A DNA stretch of 56,553 bases from Burkholderiales bacterium. Its GTDB lineage: Bacteria; Pseudomonadota; Gammaproteobacteria; Burkholderiales; Burkholderiaceae_C. A program made the position numbers and the translations under genes. Below, one piece after another: positions 8,346 through 16,698 of this stretch. How positions within the stretch are numbered: the stretch's first letter is position 1; each line of letters begins with the position of its first letter. The DNA lies in contig JAEKLF010000049.1 in NCBI GenBank assembly GCA_019509985.1, positions 1 to 56,553 on the forward strand, read 5' to 3'. Below the pieces are notes generated by a model. The model was not told the origin of the DNA. It did not search any database and saw only the letters and a program-made list of their open reading frames with translations.

Positions 8346-9242
8346 ATGAGCTACCCGACCCTCGAAGATGTCATCGGCGCGACGCCGCTCGTGCGCCTGC
8401 AGCGCCTGCTCGGTGCCGACACGCGCGGCAATGTGATCCTGGCCAAACTGGAGGGCAACAACCCGGCCGGTTCCGTGAAGGACAGGCCGGCGATCAGCAT
8501 GATCAAGCGCGCCGAGGAGCGCGGCGAGATCAAGCCGGGCGACACGCTGATCGAGGCGACCTCGGGCAACACCGGCATCGCGCTGGCGATGGCCGCGGCC
8601 ATCCGCGGCTACCGCATGGTGCTGATCATGCCGGAGGACCTGTCCATCGAGCGCGCGCAGACGATGAAGGCCTTCGGCGCCGAACTGATCCTGACCCCCA
8701 AGACCGGCGGCATGGAATACGCCCGCGACCTGGCCGAGCAGATGGCCGGCGAGGGCAAGGGTCGCGTGCTGGACCAGTTCGCCAACGCGGACAACCCACG
8801 CGCCCACTACGAGACCACGGGCCCGGAGCTCTGGAAGGACACCGGCGGGCGCATCACCCATTTCGTCAGCGCCATGGGCACGACGGGCACCATCACCGGC
8901 GTGTCGCGCTTCCTGAAGGAGAAGAATCCGGCCGTGCGCATCGTCGGCGCCCAGCCGGCCGAGGGCTCGCGCATCCCCGGCATCCGTAAATGGCCCGAGG
9001 CCTACATGCCCAAGATCTACGACCCGAGCGGCGTCGACGAACTGGTGTTGGTGGGCCAGAGCGATGCCGAAGACATGGCACGGCGCCTGGCGCGGGAAGA
9101 AGGCCTGTTCGCCGGCATCTCGGCGGCCGGCGCCTGCTGGGTGGCGCTGCAGATCGCGCGCAGCGTCGAAAACGCGACCATCGCCTTCATCGTCTGCGAC
9201 CGCGGCGACCGCTACCTGTCCACGGGCGTGTTTCCGGCATGA
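8346..9242 (+). CDS. cysM: Cysteine synthase B
   Basis: PLP enzyme making cysteine (or S-sulfocysteine from thiosulfate) out of O-acetylserine. 298 residues. The PLP lysine is in NNPAGSVKDRPA (about residue 44), the phosphate loop is EATSGNTGIALA, and the conserved tail is FIVCDRGDRYLSTGVFP. The motif KDRPA together with the length favours CysM over CysK. The ATG at 8346 lies 92 bp from the tRNA-Leu gene on the opposite strand. A Nudix hydrolase and tusA follow on the same strand. Confidence 0.93.
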   Translation: MSYPTLEDVIGATPLVRLQRLLGADTRGNVILAKLEGNNPAGSVKDRPAISMIKRAEERGEIKPGDTLIEATSGNTGIALAMAAAIRGYRMVLIMPEDLSIERAQTMKAFGAELILTPKTGGMEYARDLAEQMAGEGKGRVLDQFANADNPRAHYETTGPELWKDTGGRITHFVSAMGTTGTITGVSRFLKEKNPAVRIVGAQPAEGSRIPGIRKWPEAYMPKIYDPSGVDELVLVGQSDAEDMARRLAREEGLFAGISAAGACWVALQIARSVENATIAFIVCDRGDRYLSTGVFPA

Positions 9243-9312
9243 GCCCGGCCCGGCCGCCCGAAGGGGCTTGCTCCACCCCGGGGAGACGGCGCGAAGCGCG
9301 AAGGGGGCGTCA

Positions 9313-9846
9313 ATGAAGCCTTATCGCTTCTGCCCCGACTGCGCGACCGGGTTGGCGCTGATCACGGCGGCCGAAGATGGCGGCGACAAGGAGAGGCTGC
9401 GCTGCCCGGCCTGCGGCTTCACGCACTGGAACAACCCGACGCCGGTGCTGGCCGCAGTCATCGAATGCACGGACCGCGACGGTCAGGTGCTGCTGGCCCG
9501 CAATGCCGCCTGGCCGGGGCGCTTCTTCGGCCTGATCACCGGTTTCCTGGAGGCCGGTGAGACGCCGGAGGACGGTATCCGGCGCGAGATCGCCGAGGAG
9601 ACCTCACTGCAGGTCGACTCGCTGGACCTGCTCGGTGTCTGGGATTTCCAGCGCATGAACCAGATCATCATTGCCTACCATGCGGCGGCGCGCGGCGAGA
9701 TCCGGCTGTCGCCCGAGCTGGCCGAATACAAGCTGATTGCGCCCGAGGATGCGCGCTGCTGGCCGCAGGGCACGGGCCAGGCGCTGGCGACGTGGCTGCG
9801 CTCGAAGGGCATCGAGCCGCAATGGCTGGACCTGAAGCGAGAATGA
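9313..9846 (+). CDS. Nudix hydrolase with N-terminal zinc ribbon
   Basis: 177 residues. The N-terminus has two CxxC pairs (FCPDC and RCPAC), forming a zinc ribbon as in NADH pyrophosphatases, followed by a Nudix domain whose box reads GFLEAGETPEDGIRREIAEE and continues TSLQV, with Ser in place of the usual Gly. It probably cleaves a nucleoside diphosphate derivative. It is much shorter than NudC, so NADH as substrate is uncertain. It ends four bases before tusA and is likely co-transcribed with it. Confidence 0.85.
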   Translation: MKPYRFCPDCATGLALITAAEDGGDKERLRCPACGFTHWNNPTPVLAAVIECTDRDGQVLLARNAAWPGRFFGLITGFLEAGETPEDGIRREIAEETSLQVDSLDLLGVWDFQRMNQIIIAYHAAARGEIRLSPELAEYKLIAPEDARCWPQGTGQALATWLRSKGIEPQWLDLKRE

Positions 9847-9850
9847 CGCC

Positions 9851-10090
9851 ATGGACGCAAAGATCGACGTACAGCGCGAACTCGACACCCGGGGGCTCAA
9901 CTGCCCCCTGCCCATCCTCAAGGCCAAGAAGGCGCTGGCCGAGATGCTCAGCGGCGAATTGCTGCGAGTCGTGTCGACCGACCCGGGCTCGATGCGCGAC
10001 TTCCAGGCCTTCGCGCGCCAGACCGGCAATGAATTGGTCGGGCAGGAAGCCGCAGGCGCGGAATTCATCCACGTGCTGCGGCGGCGCTGA
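9851..10090 (+). CDS. tusA: TusA/SirA-like sulfurtransferase
   Basis: 79-residue sulfur carrier. The family motif RGLNCPLPILKAKKAL (about residues 14-29) contains the persulfide-carrying cysteine and the CPxP signature. Members relay sulfur for tRNA thiolation, molybdenum cofactor synthesis or sulfur oxidation. It starts only four bases after the Nudix gene, and cysM is upstream, giving a small sulfur-related cluster. Several TusA-like paralogues usually coexist, so equivalence to E. coli tusA is not certain. Confidence 0.85.
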   Translation: MDAKIDVQRELDTRGLNCPLPILKAKKALAEMLSGELLRVVSTDPGSMRDFQAFARQTGNELVGQEAAGAEFIHVLRRR

Positions 10091-10154
10091 TCAGGCCTTG
10101 GTCAGCTGGGGGCAGAGCTGATCGCTTCGCTCGATCGGTCTGTCCCGCAAAGCC

Positions 10155-11048
10155 TCAGAGATTCAGCCCCTGCAGGAATTCCTTGAAGCCCGGGCCCAGC
10201 TGTGGGTGGGTCAGTGCCAGTTCGACGTTGGCTTGCAGGAAGCCCTCCTTGCTGCCGCAGTCGTAGCGCTTGCCTTCATAGCGGTAGGCAAACACCTTTT
10301 CACGGCGCAGCAGGCCGGCGATGCCGTCGGTCAGCTGAATCTCGCCGCCGACGCCGCGCGGCTGGTTGGCAATTTCGTGGAAGACACCCGGCGTCAGGAT
10401 GTAGCGGCCGGCCACGCCCAGGCGTGATGGCGCGTCCTCGGGGGCGGGCTTCTCGACGATGCGGGTCACGTCCATCAGGTTTTCGTTGACCTGCGTGCCC
10501 GCCACGATGCCGTAGCGCTTGGTGTGCTCGGGCGGCACTTCCTGCACCGCCAGGATAGAGGCGCGCCAGTCCGCGAACTGCTCGACCATCTGCTTAAGGA
10601 TGCCGCGTCCGGGCCGGGGGCCGACCATCAGGTCATCGGCCAGCAGTACGGCGAACGGCTCGCCGCCGACCAGGCGTTGGCCGCACAGCACCGCGTGGCC
10701 GAGACCCAGCGCCTGGGCCTGGCGAACGTAGATGCACTCCATGTCGTCGGGCTTGACGCTGCGCACGACGTCCAGCAAATCCTGCTTGCCGGAGTTCTCG
10801 AGAGCGACCTCCAGCTCGAAAGTCATGTCGAAGTGGTCCTCGATGGGGCGCTTGTGGCGACCCGTCACGAAGATCATCTCGCGCACGCCGGCCTCGTAGG
10901 CTTCCTCCACCGCGTACTGGATCAGCGGCTTGTCGACGACGGGCAGCATTTCCTTGGGCTGGGCCTTGGTGGCCGGCAGGAAGCGTGTGCCGAGGCCGGC
11001 AACCGGGAAGATGGCTTTGGTGATCGGAGATCTGGACGAAGAGGCCAT
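10155..11048 (-). CDS. galU: UTP-glucose-1-phosphate uridylyltransferase
   Basis: Makes UDP-glucose from UTP and glucose 1-phosphate for polysaccharide and lipopolysaccharide synthesis. 297 residues. The nucleotidyltransferase signature VAGLGTRFLPATKAQPKEM is near residue 15, followed by PVVDKPLIQYAVEEA, with the later motif VLLADDLMVG. The ATG at 11048 fits the family start; an open extension further upstream is not conserved-looking. It is transcribed divergently from the dehydrogenase-like gene. Confidence 0.94.
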   Translation of the reverse strand: MASSSRSPITKAIFPVAGLGTRFLPATKAQPKEMLPVVDKPLIQYAVEEAYEAGVREMIFVTGRHKRPIEDHFDMTFELEVALENSGKQDLLDVVRSVKPDDMECIYVRQAQALGLGHAVLCGQRLVGGEPFAVLLADDLMVGPRPGRGILKQMVEQFADWRASILAVQEVPPEHTKRYGIVAGTQVNENLMDVTRIVEKPAPEDAPSRLGVAGRYILTPGVFHEIANQPRGVGGEIQLTDGIAGLLRREKVFAYRYEGKRYDCGSKEGFLQANVELALTHPQLGPGFKEFLQGLNL

Positions 11049-11131
11049 GGGTACACTGGTTGGACAAGGGCGCGGCAATTGTGTCACGCGGGTTGTGACG
11101 GTTATGACCCTTGAGTTGGGCACAAGAAAGC

Positions 11132-12082
11132 ATGACCGTCCTGATACTGGAGCCGTTGGAAGCCGATGTCGTGCAGTGGCTTGCCGAACGCCATGATGCA
11201 CGTTTCGCGCCAGAACTCGTCGGCGATGCCGACGGCTTGCTTGACGCGCTGCAGGATTCGCGCGCCCTCATCGCACCGCCCGAGGTCCGCATCGACGCCG
11301 AGTTGCTGCGTGGTGCGCGCACGCTGCGCGCCATCGGCCGCGCCAGTGGCGGTGCCGAGAACATCGACATGGAAGCCTGCCGCAAGGCCGGCGTGGAAGT
11401 CGTGCGTTCGCAGGCCTCCACCGCCAGCGCCGAGGCCGAGTTCGCCATCGGCGCGCTGCTCAGCCTGCTGCGGCGCGTGCCCGTCGAGGGCAGCGATGGC
11501 CTCAAGGTCGGCCGCGAACTGGGCTGCTCGACGATAGGGCTGCTGGGCCTGACGCCGGCTGCTCAGGTACTGACGCAACTGCTGCATGCCTTCGGCTCGC
11601 GCGTCATCGGCTACGACCCGGCCCTGCATCCGAGCGACGGCACCTGGGCGCGCTGGGGCATTGAGGCGGTGAGCCTGACCGAGGTCGTCGAACACAGCGA
11701 CGGCCTGGTGCTGCTGCTGCCCTTTTTCGAGCGCTTTCGCGGCCTCATCGGCGAGCGCCAGCTGGAAAGCGCACGACCGGGCCAGATCCTGGTCGGCCTC
11801 AGCCAGTCGGGGCTGCTGAATGAAGCGGCGCTGGCGCGCGGGCTGCGCAGCGGCAAGCTGCGCGCGGCCTGGTTCGACAGCCTGGAGCCAGGCTGGCTGG
11901 AAACGGGCCGACCGCTGCACGGCATTGCCACGCTGCAGGTGACGCCGCGGCTGGCCGGCACGACACGGGAGTCGCGCGTGCGCGCGGCCTGGGCCGTGGC
12001 CCGCGGCCTCGACGAGTTGCTGGGCGCGCCGCCCAAGGGCAAGAAGAAGTCGGCCTCGAAGAAGACCGTCGACTATTACTGA
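11132..12082 (+). CDS. Degenerate D-2-hydroxyacid dehydrogenase-like protein
   Basis: 316 residues with the overall fold of phosphoglycerate-type D-2-hydroxyacid dehydrogenases, but key residues are missing. In the dinucleotide loop the second and third glycines are replaced (GLLGLTPAA, residues 136-144). The catalytic arginine position of the usual NxxRG motif is Gln225 in [10 protein letters not shown], and the catalytic histidine of TPHxxG is Arg273 in TPRLAG. The glutamate of LEP (Glu252) remains. The C-terminus is a lysine-rich tail ([12 protein letters not shown]). The gene is otherwise intact, with no stop or frameshift, so it may be a pseudoenzyme with a binding or regulatory role. 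Its 3' end overlaps convergent valS by seven bases. Confidence 0.85.
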   Translation: MTVLILEPLEADVVQWLAERHDARFAPELVGDADGLLDALQDSRALIAPPEVRIDAELLRGARTLRAIGRASGGAENIDMEACRKAGVEVVRSQASTASAEAEFAIGALLSLLRRVPVEGSDGLKVGRELGCSTIGLLGLTPAAQVLTQLLHAFGSRVIGYDPALHPSDGTWARWGIEAVSLTEVVEHSDGLVLLLPFFERFRGLIGERQLESARPGQILVGLSQSGLLNEAALARGLRSGKLRAAWFDSLEPGWLETGRPLHGIATLQVTPRLAGTTRESRVRAAWAVARGLDELLGAPPKGKKKSASKKTVDYY

Positions 12083-14895
12083 GCGGGCGGCAGTCGCGCC
12101 AACTGCTCAGTCAATCGGGCTACCGTTTCCTTGAAGGTTGCCAGGCGAGCGCGCTCCTGCTCCACGACGGCAGCTGGGGCGCGGGCGACAAAGCCTTCGT
12201 TCGAGAGCTTGGCATCGATCTTGACGATCTCGCCTTCCTGACGTGTCTTTTCCTTGGTCAGGCGGGCACGCTCGGCTTCGACGTCGATCTCGACCTTCAG
12301 CGCCAACTTGGCGGCGCCATGCACCAGCACGGGGGATGTGGCACTCTGCTTGGTGAACTCGGCTTCGTCGGAGATGAGCTCGACGGCGCTGAGCTTGGCG
12401 AGCACCTTCAACACGGCGGCGGCCTCGGCGAGGAAGCTCAAGTCACCACCCACCAGCAACGGCACGCGGTCGCTCGGGCTCAGGTTCATCTCGCTGCGCA
12501 GGCTGCGCGTCGTGCCGACGACAGCCTTGAGCTGGGCCATCCACGCGTCCGCCTGCGGGTCGATGCGCTCGGGCTGGCTGACGGGGTAGGGCGCCTGGCC
12601 GATGAAGTCGGTCGCCTTGCGGCCGGCCACCGGGGCGACGGTCTGCCACAGCTCTTCGGTGATGAAGGGGGCGATGGGGTGCAGCAAGCGCAGCGTCGTT
12701 TCCAGCACGCGGATCAGCGTGCGGCGGGTGGCACGCTGCTGGGCTTCATCGCCGGTCTGGATCTGCACCTTGGCGATTTCCAGGTACCAGTCGCAATACT
12801 CATCCCACACGAAGCTGTAGATGCCATTGGCGACGTTGTCGAGGCGGTACTCAGCAAAGCCTTGCGCCGCGGCGGCTTCCACGCGTTGCAGCTCGCTGCT
12901 GATCCAGCGGTCGGCGGGGCTGAACTTCATGTAGCCCGGCGGGCAGCTGCCCTGCTCGTGCGCCAGGCCGCAGTCCTGGCCCTCGGTATTCATCAGCACG
13001 AAGCGCGTTGCGTTCCAGAGCTTGTTGCAGAAGTTGCGGTAACCCTCGCAGCGCTTGGTGTCGAAGTTGATGTTGCGGCCCAGGCTCGCGTAGCTGGCCA
13101 TCGTGAAGCGCAGCGCGTCGGCGCCGTAGGCCGGCATGCCTTCGGGGAATTCCTTCTTCACGCGTGCCGCGACCTTGGGCGCCGTCTCGGGCTTGCGCAG
13201 GCCCTGGGTGGACTTCTGGATCAGCGTGTCGAGATCGACGCCCTGAATCAGGTCCACCGGGTCCAGCACGTTGCCCTCGCTCTTGCTCATCTTCTGGCCC
13301 TGCGAGTCGCGCACCAGGCCGTGGATGTAGACGTCCTTGAACGGCACCTGGCCCGTGAAATGGGTTGTCATCATGATCATCCGGGCGACCCAGAAGAAGA
13401 TGATGTCGTAGCCGGTCACCAGCACGGAGGAGGGCAGGAAGAGCTCCTGCTCCAGCGTCTTCTGTGGCCAGCCCAGCGTCGAGAACGGCACCAGCGCCGA
13501 CGAGTACCAGGTATCCAGCACGTCGGGGTCGCGGGTCAGCTCGCCGAGGTAGCCAGCGGCCTTGGCGCGAGCCTGGGCCTCGTCCTCGCTGCGCGCGACG
13601 AACAGCTCGCCGCCGGTGCCGTACCAGGCCGGAATCTGGTGGCCCCACCACAGCTGGCGCGAGATGCACCAATCCTGCAGGTTGCCCATCCAGTGGTTGT
13701 AGGTGTTGACCCACTGCTCGGGATGGAATTTGACGGCGCCGGTCTCCACGGCTTCGATGGCCTTGGTGGCAATGCTCTTGCCGTCGCTGCTGGGCTTGGT
13801 GACGGCGACGAACCACTGGTCCGTCAGCATCGGCTCGATGACCTGGCCGGTACGCTCGCAGCGCGGCACCTGCAGCTTGTGCTTCTTGACCTCGACGAGC
13901 AGACCCTGGGCGTCCAGGTCGGCGACGACCTTCTTGCGCGCGACGAAGCGGTCCAGCCCGCGGTAGGCCTCGGGCGCGTTGTCGTTGATCTTGGCCTGCA
14001 GGTCCAGCACCGCGATCATCGGCAGACCGTGGCGCTGGCCGACGGCGTAGTCGTTGGTGTCGTGGGCCGGCGTGACCTTGACGACGCCGGTGCCGAACTC
14101 GCGGTCGACGTAGTCGTCGGCGATCACCGGGATTTGGCGGCCGGTCAGCGGCAGCTCGACGAGCTTGCCGATCAGCGCCGCGTAGCGCTCATCCTCGGGG
14201 TGGACCATGACGGCCACGTCGCCCAGCATGGTCTCCGGCCGCGTGGTGGCGACGACGACCGAGCCCGAGCCATCGGCGAGCGGATAGCGGATGTGCCACA
14301 GCGAGCCGTCCTCTTCTTCGGACGACACCTCCAGGTCGGACACGGCGGACTGCAGCACCGGGTCCCACGACACGAGTCGCTTGCCGCGGTAGATCAGACC
14401 CTCCTCGTACAGCCGCACGAAGGTCTCGACGACGACGGTCGAGAGCTTCTCGTCCATCGTGAAGTACTCGTGGCCCCAGCTCACCGAATCGCCCAGGCGG
14501 CGCATCTGGCCGGTGATGGTGTTGCCGCTCTCCTGCTTCCAGTCCCAGACGCGGGCGACGAAGTTCTTGCGGCCCAGGTCGTGGCGATTCTGGCCGGCGG
14601 CCTGCAGCTGGCGCTCGACGACGATCTGCGTGGCGATGCCGGCGTGGTCCGTGCCCGGCACCCACAGCGTGTTGTCGCCCTTCATGCGGTGGTAACGCGT
14701 CAGCGAGTCCATCACCGTCTGGTTGAAGGCGTGGCCCATGTGCAGCGTGCCCGTCACATTGGGCGGCGGCAGCTGGATGGAGAACGACGACTTGGCCGGG
14801 TCCAGCGTCGGCTCGTACAGGCCGGCGGCTTCCCACTTCGGGCCCCAGTGGGCTTCCAGGGCGGCGGGTTCGAAGGACTTGGCAGGTTCGGTCAC
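12076..14895 (-). CDS. valS: Valyl-tRNA synthetase
   Basis: Class I aminoacyl-tRNA synthetase charging tRNA-Val, 939 residues as expected. The HIGH box is HMGH at residues 52-55 (GTLHMGHAF) and the KMSKS box is KMSKS near residue 535. The editing domain contains [10 protein letters not shown], and the C-terminus is the coiled-coil arm typical of ValRS. The start codon is GTG at 14895; no in-frame ATG lies near and the sequence TEPAKSFEP fits a ValRS N-terminus. The GTG is embedded in an inverted-repeat arm (see the leader feature), with no clear Shine-Dalgarno sequence. Confidence 0.96.
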   Translation of the reverse strand: MTEPAKSFEPAALEAHWGPKWEAAGLYEPTLDPAKSSFSIQLPPPNVTGTLHMGHAFNQTVMDSLTRYHRMKGDNTLWVPGTDHAGIATQIVVERQLQAAGQNRHDLGRKNFVARVWDWKQESGNTITGQMRRLGDSVSWGHEYFTMDEKLSTVVVETFVRLYEEGLIYRGKRLVSWDPVLQSAVSDLEVSSEEEDGSLWHIRYPLADGSGSVVVATTRPETMLGDVAVMVHPEDERYAALIGKLVELPLTGRQIPVIADDYVDREFGTGVVKVTPAHDTNDYAVGQRHGLPMIAVLDLQAKINDNAPEAYRGLDRFVARKKVVADLDAQGLLVEVKKHKLQVPRCERTGQVIEPMLTDQWFVAVTKPSSDGKSIATKAIEAVETGAVKFHPEQWVNTYNHWMGNLQDWCISRQLWWGHQIPAWYGTGGELFVARSEDEAQARAKAAGYLGELTRDPDVLDTWYSSALVPFSTLGWPQKTLEQELFLPSSVLVTGYDIIFFWVARMIMMTTHFTGQVPFKDVYIHGLVRDSQGQKMSKSEGNVLDPVDLIQGVDLDTLIQKSTQGLRKPETAPKVAARVKKEFPEGMPAYGADALRFTMASYASLGRNINFDTKRCEGYRNFCNKLWNATRFVLMNTEGQDCGLAHEQGSCPPGYMKFSPADRWISSELQRVEAAAAQGFAEYRLDNVANGIYSFVWDEYCDWYLEIAKVQIQTGDEAQQRATRRTLIRVLETTLRLLHPIAPFITEELWQTVAPVAGRKATDFIGQAPYPVSQPERIDPQADAWMAQLKAVVGTTRSLRSEMNLSPSDRVPLLVGGDLSFLAEAAAVLKVLAKLSAVELISDEAEFTKQSATSPVLVHGAAKLALKVEIDVEAERARLTKEKTRQEGEIVKIDAKLSNEGFVARAPAAVVEQERARLATFKETVARLTEQLARLPPAQ

Positions 14896-14931
14896 GGGGC
14901 GATCTCGGCTGGCGCCCCGTGCGCACGGGGC
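14893..14931 (-). promoter_or_regulatory. Possible switch-like leader hairpins over the valS start codon
   Basis: Three related arms lie in the valS leader. Read on the mRNA: GCCCCGUG (14931-14924), CACGGGGCG (14921-14913) and CGCCCCGUG (14901-14893). The last arm ends in the GUG start codon. The middle arm can pair perfectly with either flanking arm, so two exclusive hairpins are possible: one sequesters the start codon, the other frees it. This is seen in the sequence; function is inferred. Confidence 0.4.
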
Positions 14932-15082
14932 TTGTCGTCATGGGAGGGACCAGCGATTTTAGGGGGCGCCCCCGATACAAAACGAAACCCGGCGATACGG
15001 CGCCGAGATGCTCTGCGCGGGGTCGACGGGAATCATGAACGCCGTCCCAACCCACGGGCCTCGAGCGCCCCCGGAGCACCTC

Positions 15083-15526
15083 ATGAACTTTTTTCGTCAC
15101 TGGCACGCCCACCATGAATCTCGCCACCACCATGGGCACGGCCGTCATGGCCATCCTTTCGGCCGTCACGCTGACCACGGCTTCGCCCATCACCTTCTTG
15201 CAGGAGTGGGCGCCAAGCTGGACCTCGACGACGAGCAGCAGCGCCGCCTCGCCGCCTGGTTCGAGCAGATCCAGCGCCAGCGCGATGCGCTGAAAGGCCT
15301 GGCCCGCGGCCCCGAACTGAGCGGCCTGATTGCCGGCGAGCAGTTCGCGCGTACCGAGGCTCAGCAGTTGCTCGACGCCAAGCTGGACTCGCTGCGCGCC
15401 GCCGGCCCCGGTGTCATCACGGCCTTCGCCGAGTTCTTCGACTCGCTCGACGACGAGCAGCGCCAGGTGCTGCGCTTCATGACGCGCCGCTTCGGCGGCG
15501 GCCGGCATCCGCACCGCGACGCATGA
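15083..15526 (+). CDS. Histidine-rich Spy/CpxP-like protein
   Basis: 147 residues. The first 38 residues contain 14 histidines (for example HHHGHGRHGH), followed by a helical part resembling the Spy/CpxP/periplasmic metal-sensor group, including LDLDDEQQRRLAAWFEQI and FDSLDDEQRQVLRFM. Unlike true Spy or CpxP it has no hydrophobic signal peptide, so a cytoplasmic location is suggested. The histidine cluster suggests metal binding. The start at 15083 has GGAG upstream. It overlaps the next gene (ATGA) and opens an operon with a ferredoxin and a two-component system, which probably respond to the same signal. Confidence 0.75.
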   Translation: MNFFRHWHAHHESRHHHGHGRHGHPFGRHADHGFAHHLLAGVGAKLDLDDEQQRRLAAWFEQIQRQRDALKGLARGPELSGLIAGEQFARTEAQQLLDAKLDSLRAAGPGVITAFAEFFDSLDDEQRQVLRFMTRRFGGGRHPHRDA

Positions 15527-15858
15527 TGGACGTGCACTGCGGCACGCAACCGCGAGGGCGCTTCATGCCGCACATCGATCGCAATCGGTGTGAGGGCAAG
15601 GGCGAGTGCATTGCCGTCTGCCCCTTCAACGTTTTCAGCCTCGGCAAGTTGCCGCCCGACGAGCGCCAGGGCCTGACGCTCTTCGGCAAGCTCCGGGGCA
15701 TGGCGCATGGCTGGGAGCAGGCCTTCACGCCCAATGCCGCGGCTTGCGAAGCCTGCGGTCATTGCGTCAGCGCCTGCCCGGAACGCGCCATCACGCTGGT
15801 CCGAGCGCCCGTGCACAATTCTTCGCCACATGCACCGACTGCTGTTGATCGACGATGA
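15523..15858 (+). CDS. Ferredoxin with two 4Fe-4S clusters
   Basis: 111 residues. Two cysteine motifs are visible: CEGKGECIAVCPFNVF and CEACGHCVSACPERAI, the pattern of bacterial dicluster ferredoxins, so it should carry electrons in the cytoplasm. The ATG at 15523 overlaps the upstream stop (ATGA); a second ATG at 15565 (before PHIDRNRC) is an alternative start. Its 3' end overlaps the response-regulator gene by 29 bases. A ferredoxin inside a two-component operon is unusual. It could supply electrons to an unknown partner or take part in redox sensing. Confidence 0.85.
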   Translation: MMDVHCGTQPRGRFMPHIDRNRCEGKGECIAVCPFNVFSLGKLPPDERQGLTLFGKLRGMAHGWEQAFTPNAAACEACGHCVSACPERAITLVRAPVHNSSPHAPTAVDRR

Positions 15859-16540
15859 CGAGGCACTGGCTGGCCCACTGGCCCAGTACCTGACGCGCTT
15901 CGATTTCCAGCTCGAGGCCGTCACGCGGCCCAGTGCCGCGCTGGCCCGCCTGGGCGCCGAACGCTTCGACGCGCTGATCCTCGACGGCATGCTGCCCGAG
16001 ATGGACGGCTTCGAGTTCTGCAAGCGGCTGCGTGCGAGTAGCGACGCCTGGCGCGACGTCCCCGTGCTGATGCTGACGGCCCGCGGCGACCTGACCGACC
16101 GCGTTGTCGGACTGGAACTTGGGGCCGACGACTACCTGCCCAAGCCCTTCGAGCCGCGCGAGCTGGCCGCGCGGCTGCAGACAATCCTGCGCCGCACGCG
16201 GCTCGCGCCCGTTGCTGCGCCCGCTGTGCCGCAGCCAACCACCCGGCTCTGCTTCGAGGGCCTGGAGATCGATACCGTGCGCCGCGAGGTGAAGTGCGAG
16301 CGCGGCCTCGTCGAGCTGACCGGCACCGAGTACGAACTGCTGGTGCTGCTGGCCCGCGAGCCCGGCCGTATGTTCTCCCGCGACGACATCCTGAACCGGC
16401 TGCGCGGCCAGGAGGCCGAGCTGTTCACGCGCGCCGTGGACATCCTCGTCAGCCGGCTGCGGCGCAAGCTGGAACCCGTCGCGGCGCTGAAGACGCTGCG
16501 CAACGCGGGCTACTGCTTCGCGTTGCCCGAGAAGCCATGA
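15830..16540 (+). CDS. OmpR/PhoB-type response regulator
   Basis: 236 residues. Receiver domain with acidic pocket IDDDE (residues 7-11), phosphoacceptor Asp52 in LILDGMLPEMDG, and the conserved Lys in YLPKPFEPREL. A winged-helix domain follows, with LTGTEYELLVLLAREPG and AVDILVSRLRRKLE. It is a DNA-binding regulator working with the histidine kinase downstream. Its start lies within the ferredoxin gene, so expression is coupled. It ends in ATGA, the start of a short open frame that leads to the kinase. Confidence 0.93.
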   Translation: MHRLLLIDDDEALAGPLAQYLTRFDFQLEAVTRPSAALARLGAERFDALILDGMLPEMDGFEFCKRLRASSDAWRDVPVLMLTARGDLTDRVVGLELGADDYLPKPFEPRELAARLQTILRRTRLAPVAAPAVPQPTTRLCFEGLEIDTVRREVKCERGLVELTGTEYELLVLLAREPGRMFSRDDILNRLRGQEAELFTRAVDILVSRLRRKLEPVAALKTLRNAGYCFALPEKP

Positions 16541-16698
16541 ACGAACCCCGCACACCCGCTCATCCCGCCGCAACGCCGCCACTCCGCGTTTCAAATGCTC
16601 GCCGTAGTCGGACTGCGGCTCCGCTTTGCGCCTTGATTGGCGGCGCCGCGACGGCCTGCTCGGGCGCACTGGGTCCATTCACGGCTTCTGCGCCATGA
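16537..16698 (+). other. 53-codon open frame bridging the regulator and kinase genes
   Basis: It begins at an ATG overlapping the response-regulator stop (ATGA) and ends at a TGA overlapping the kinase ATG (again ATGA). The product would be Pro/Ala-rich with no recognised domain. It may be only a translational bridge that lets ribosomes reach the kinase start, since the kinase is otherwise 154 bp from its partner. Coding status is doubtful. Confidence 0.25.

Noticed and set aside
10120..10136. Inverted repeat GATCG/CGATC between tusA and galU
   Set aside because: Only five base pairs and no T-run, so not called as a terminator.
11083..11099. GTCAC/GTGAC inverted repeat upstream of galU and the dehydrogenase-like gene
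   Set aside because: Five-base half-sites at seven-base spacing are expected by chance; no regulator nearby.
12319..15117. Long open frame of over 900 codons antisense to valS
   Set aside because: It mirrors the valS frame in GC-rich DNA and its product is low-complexity (Ala, Val, Gly, His, Arg rich) with no domain. The same applies to long frames antisense to acnB (30305-32806), sdhA (39809-41578) and the TonB receptor.
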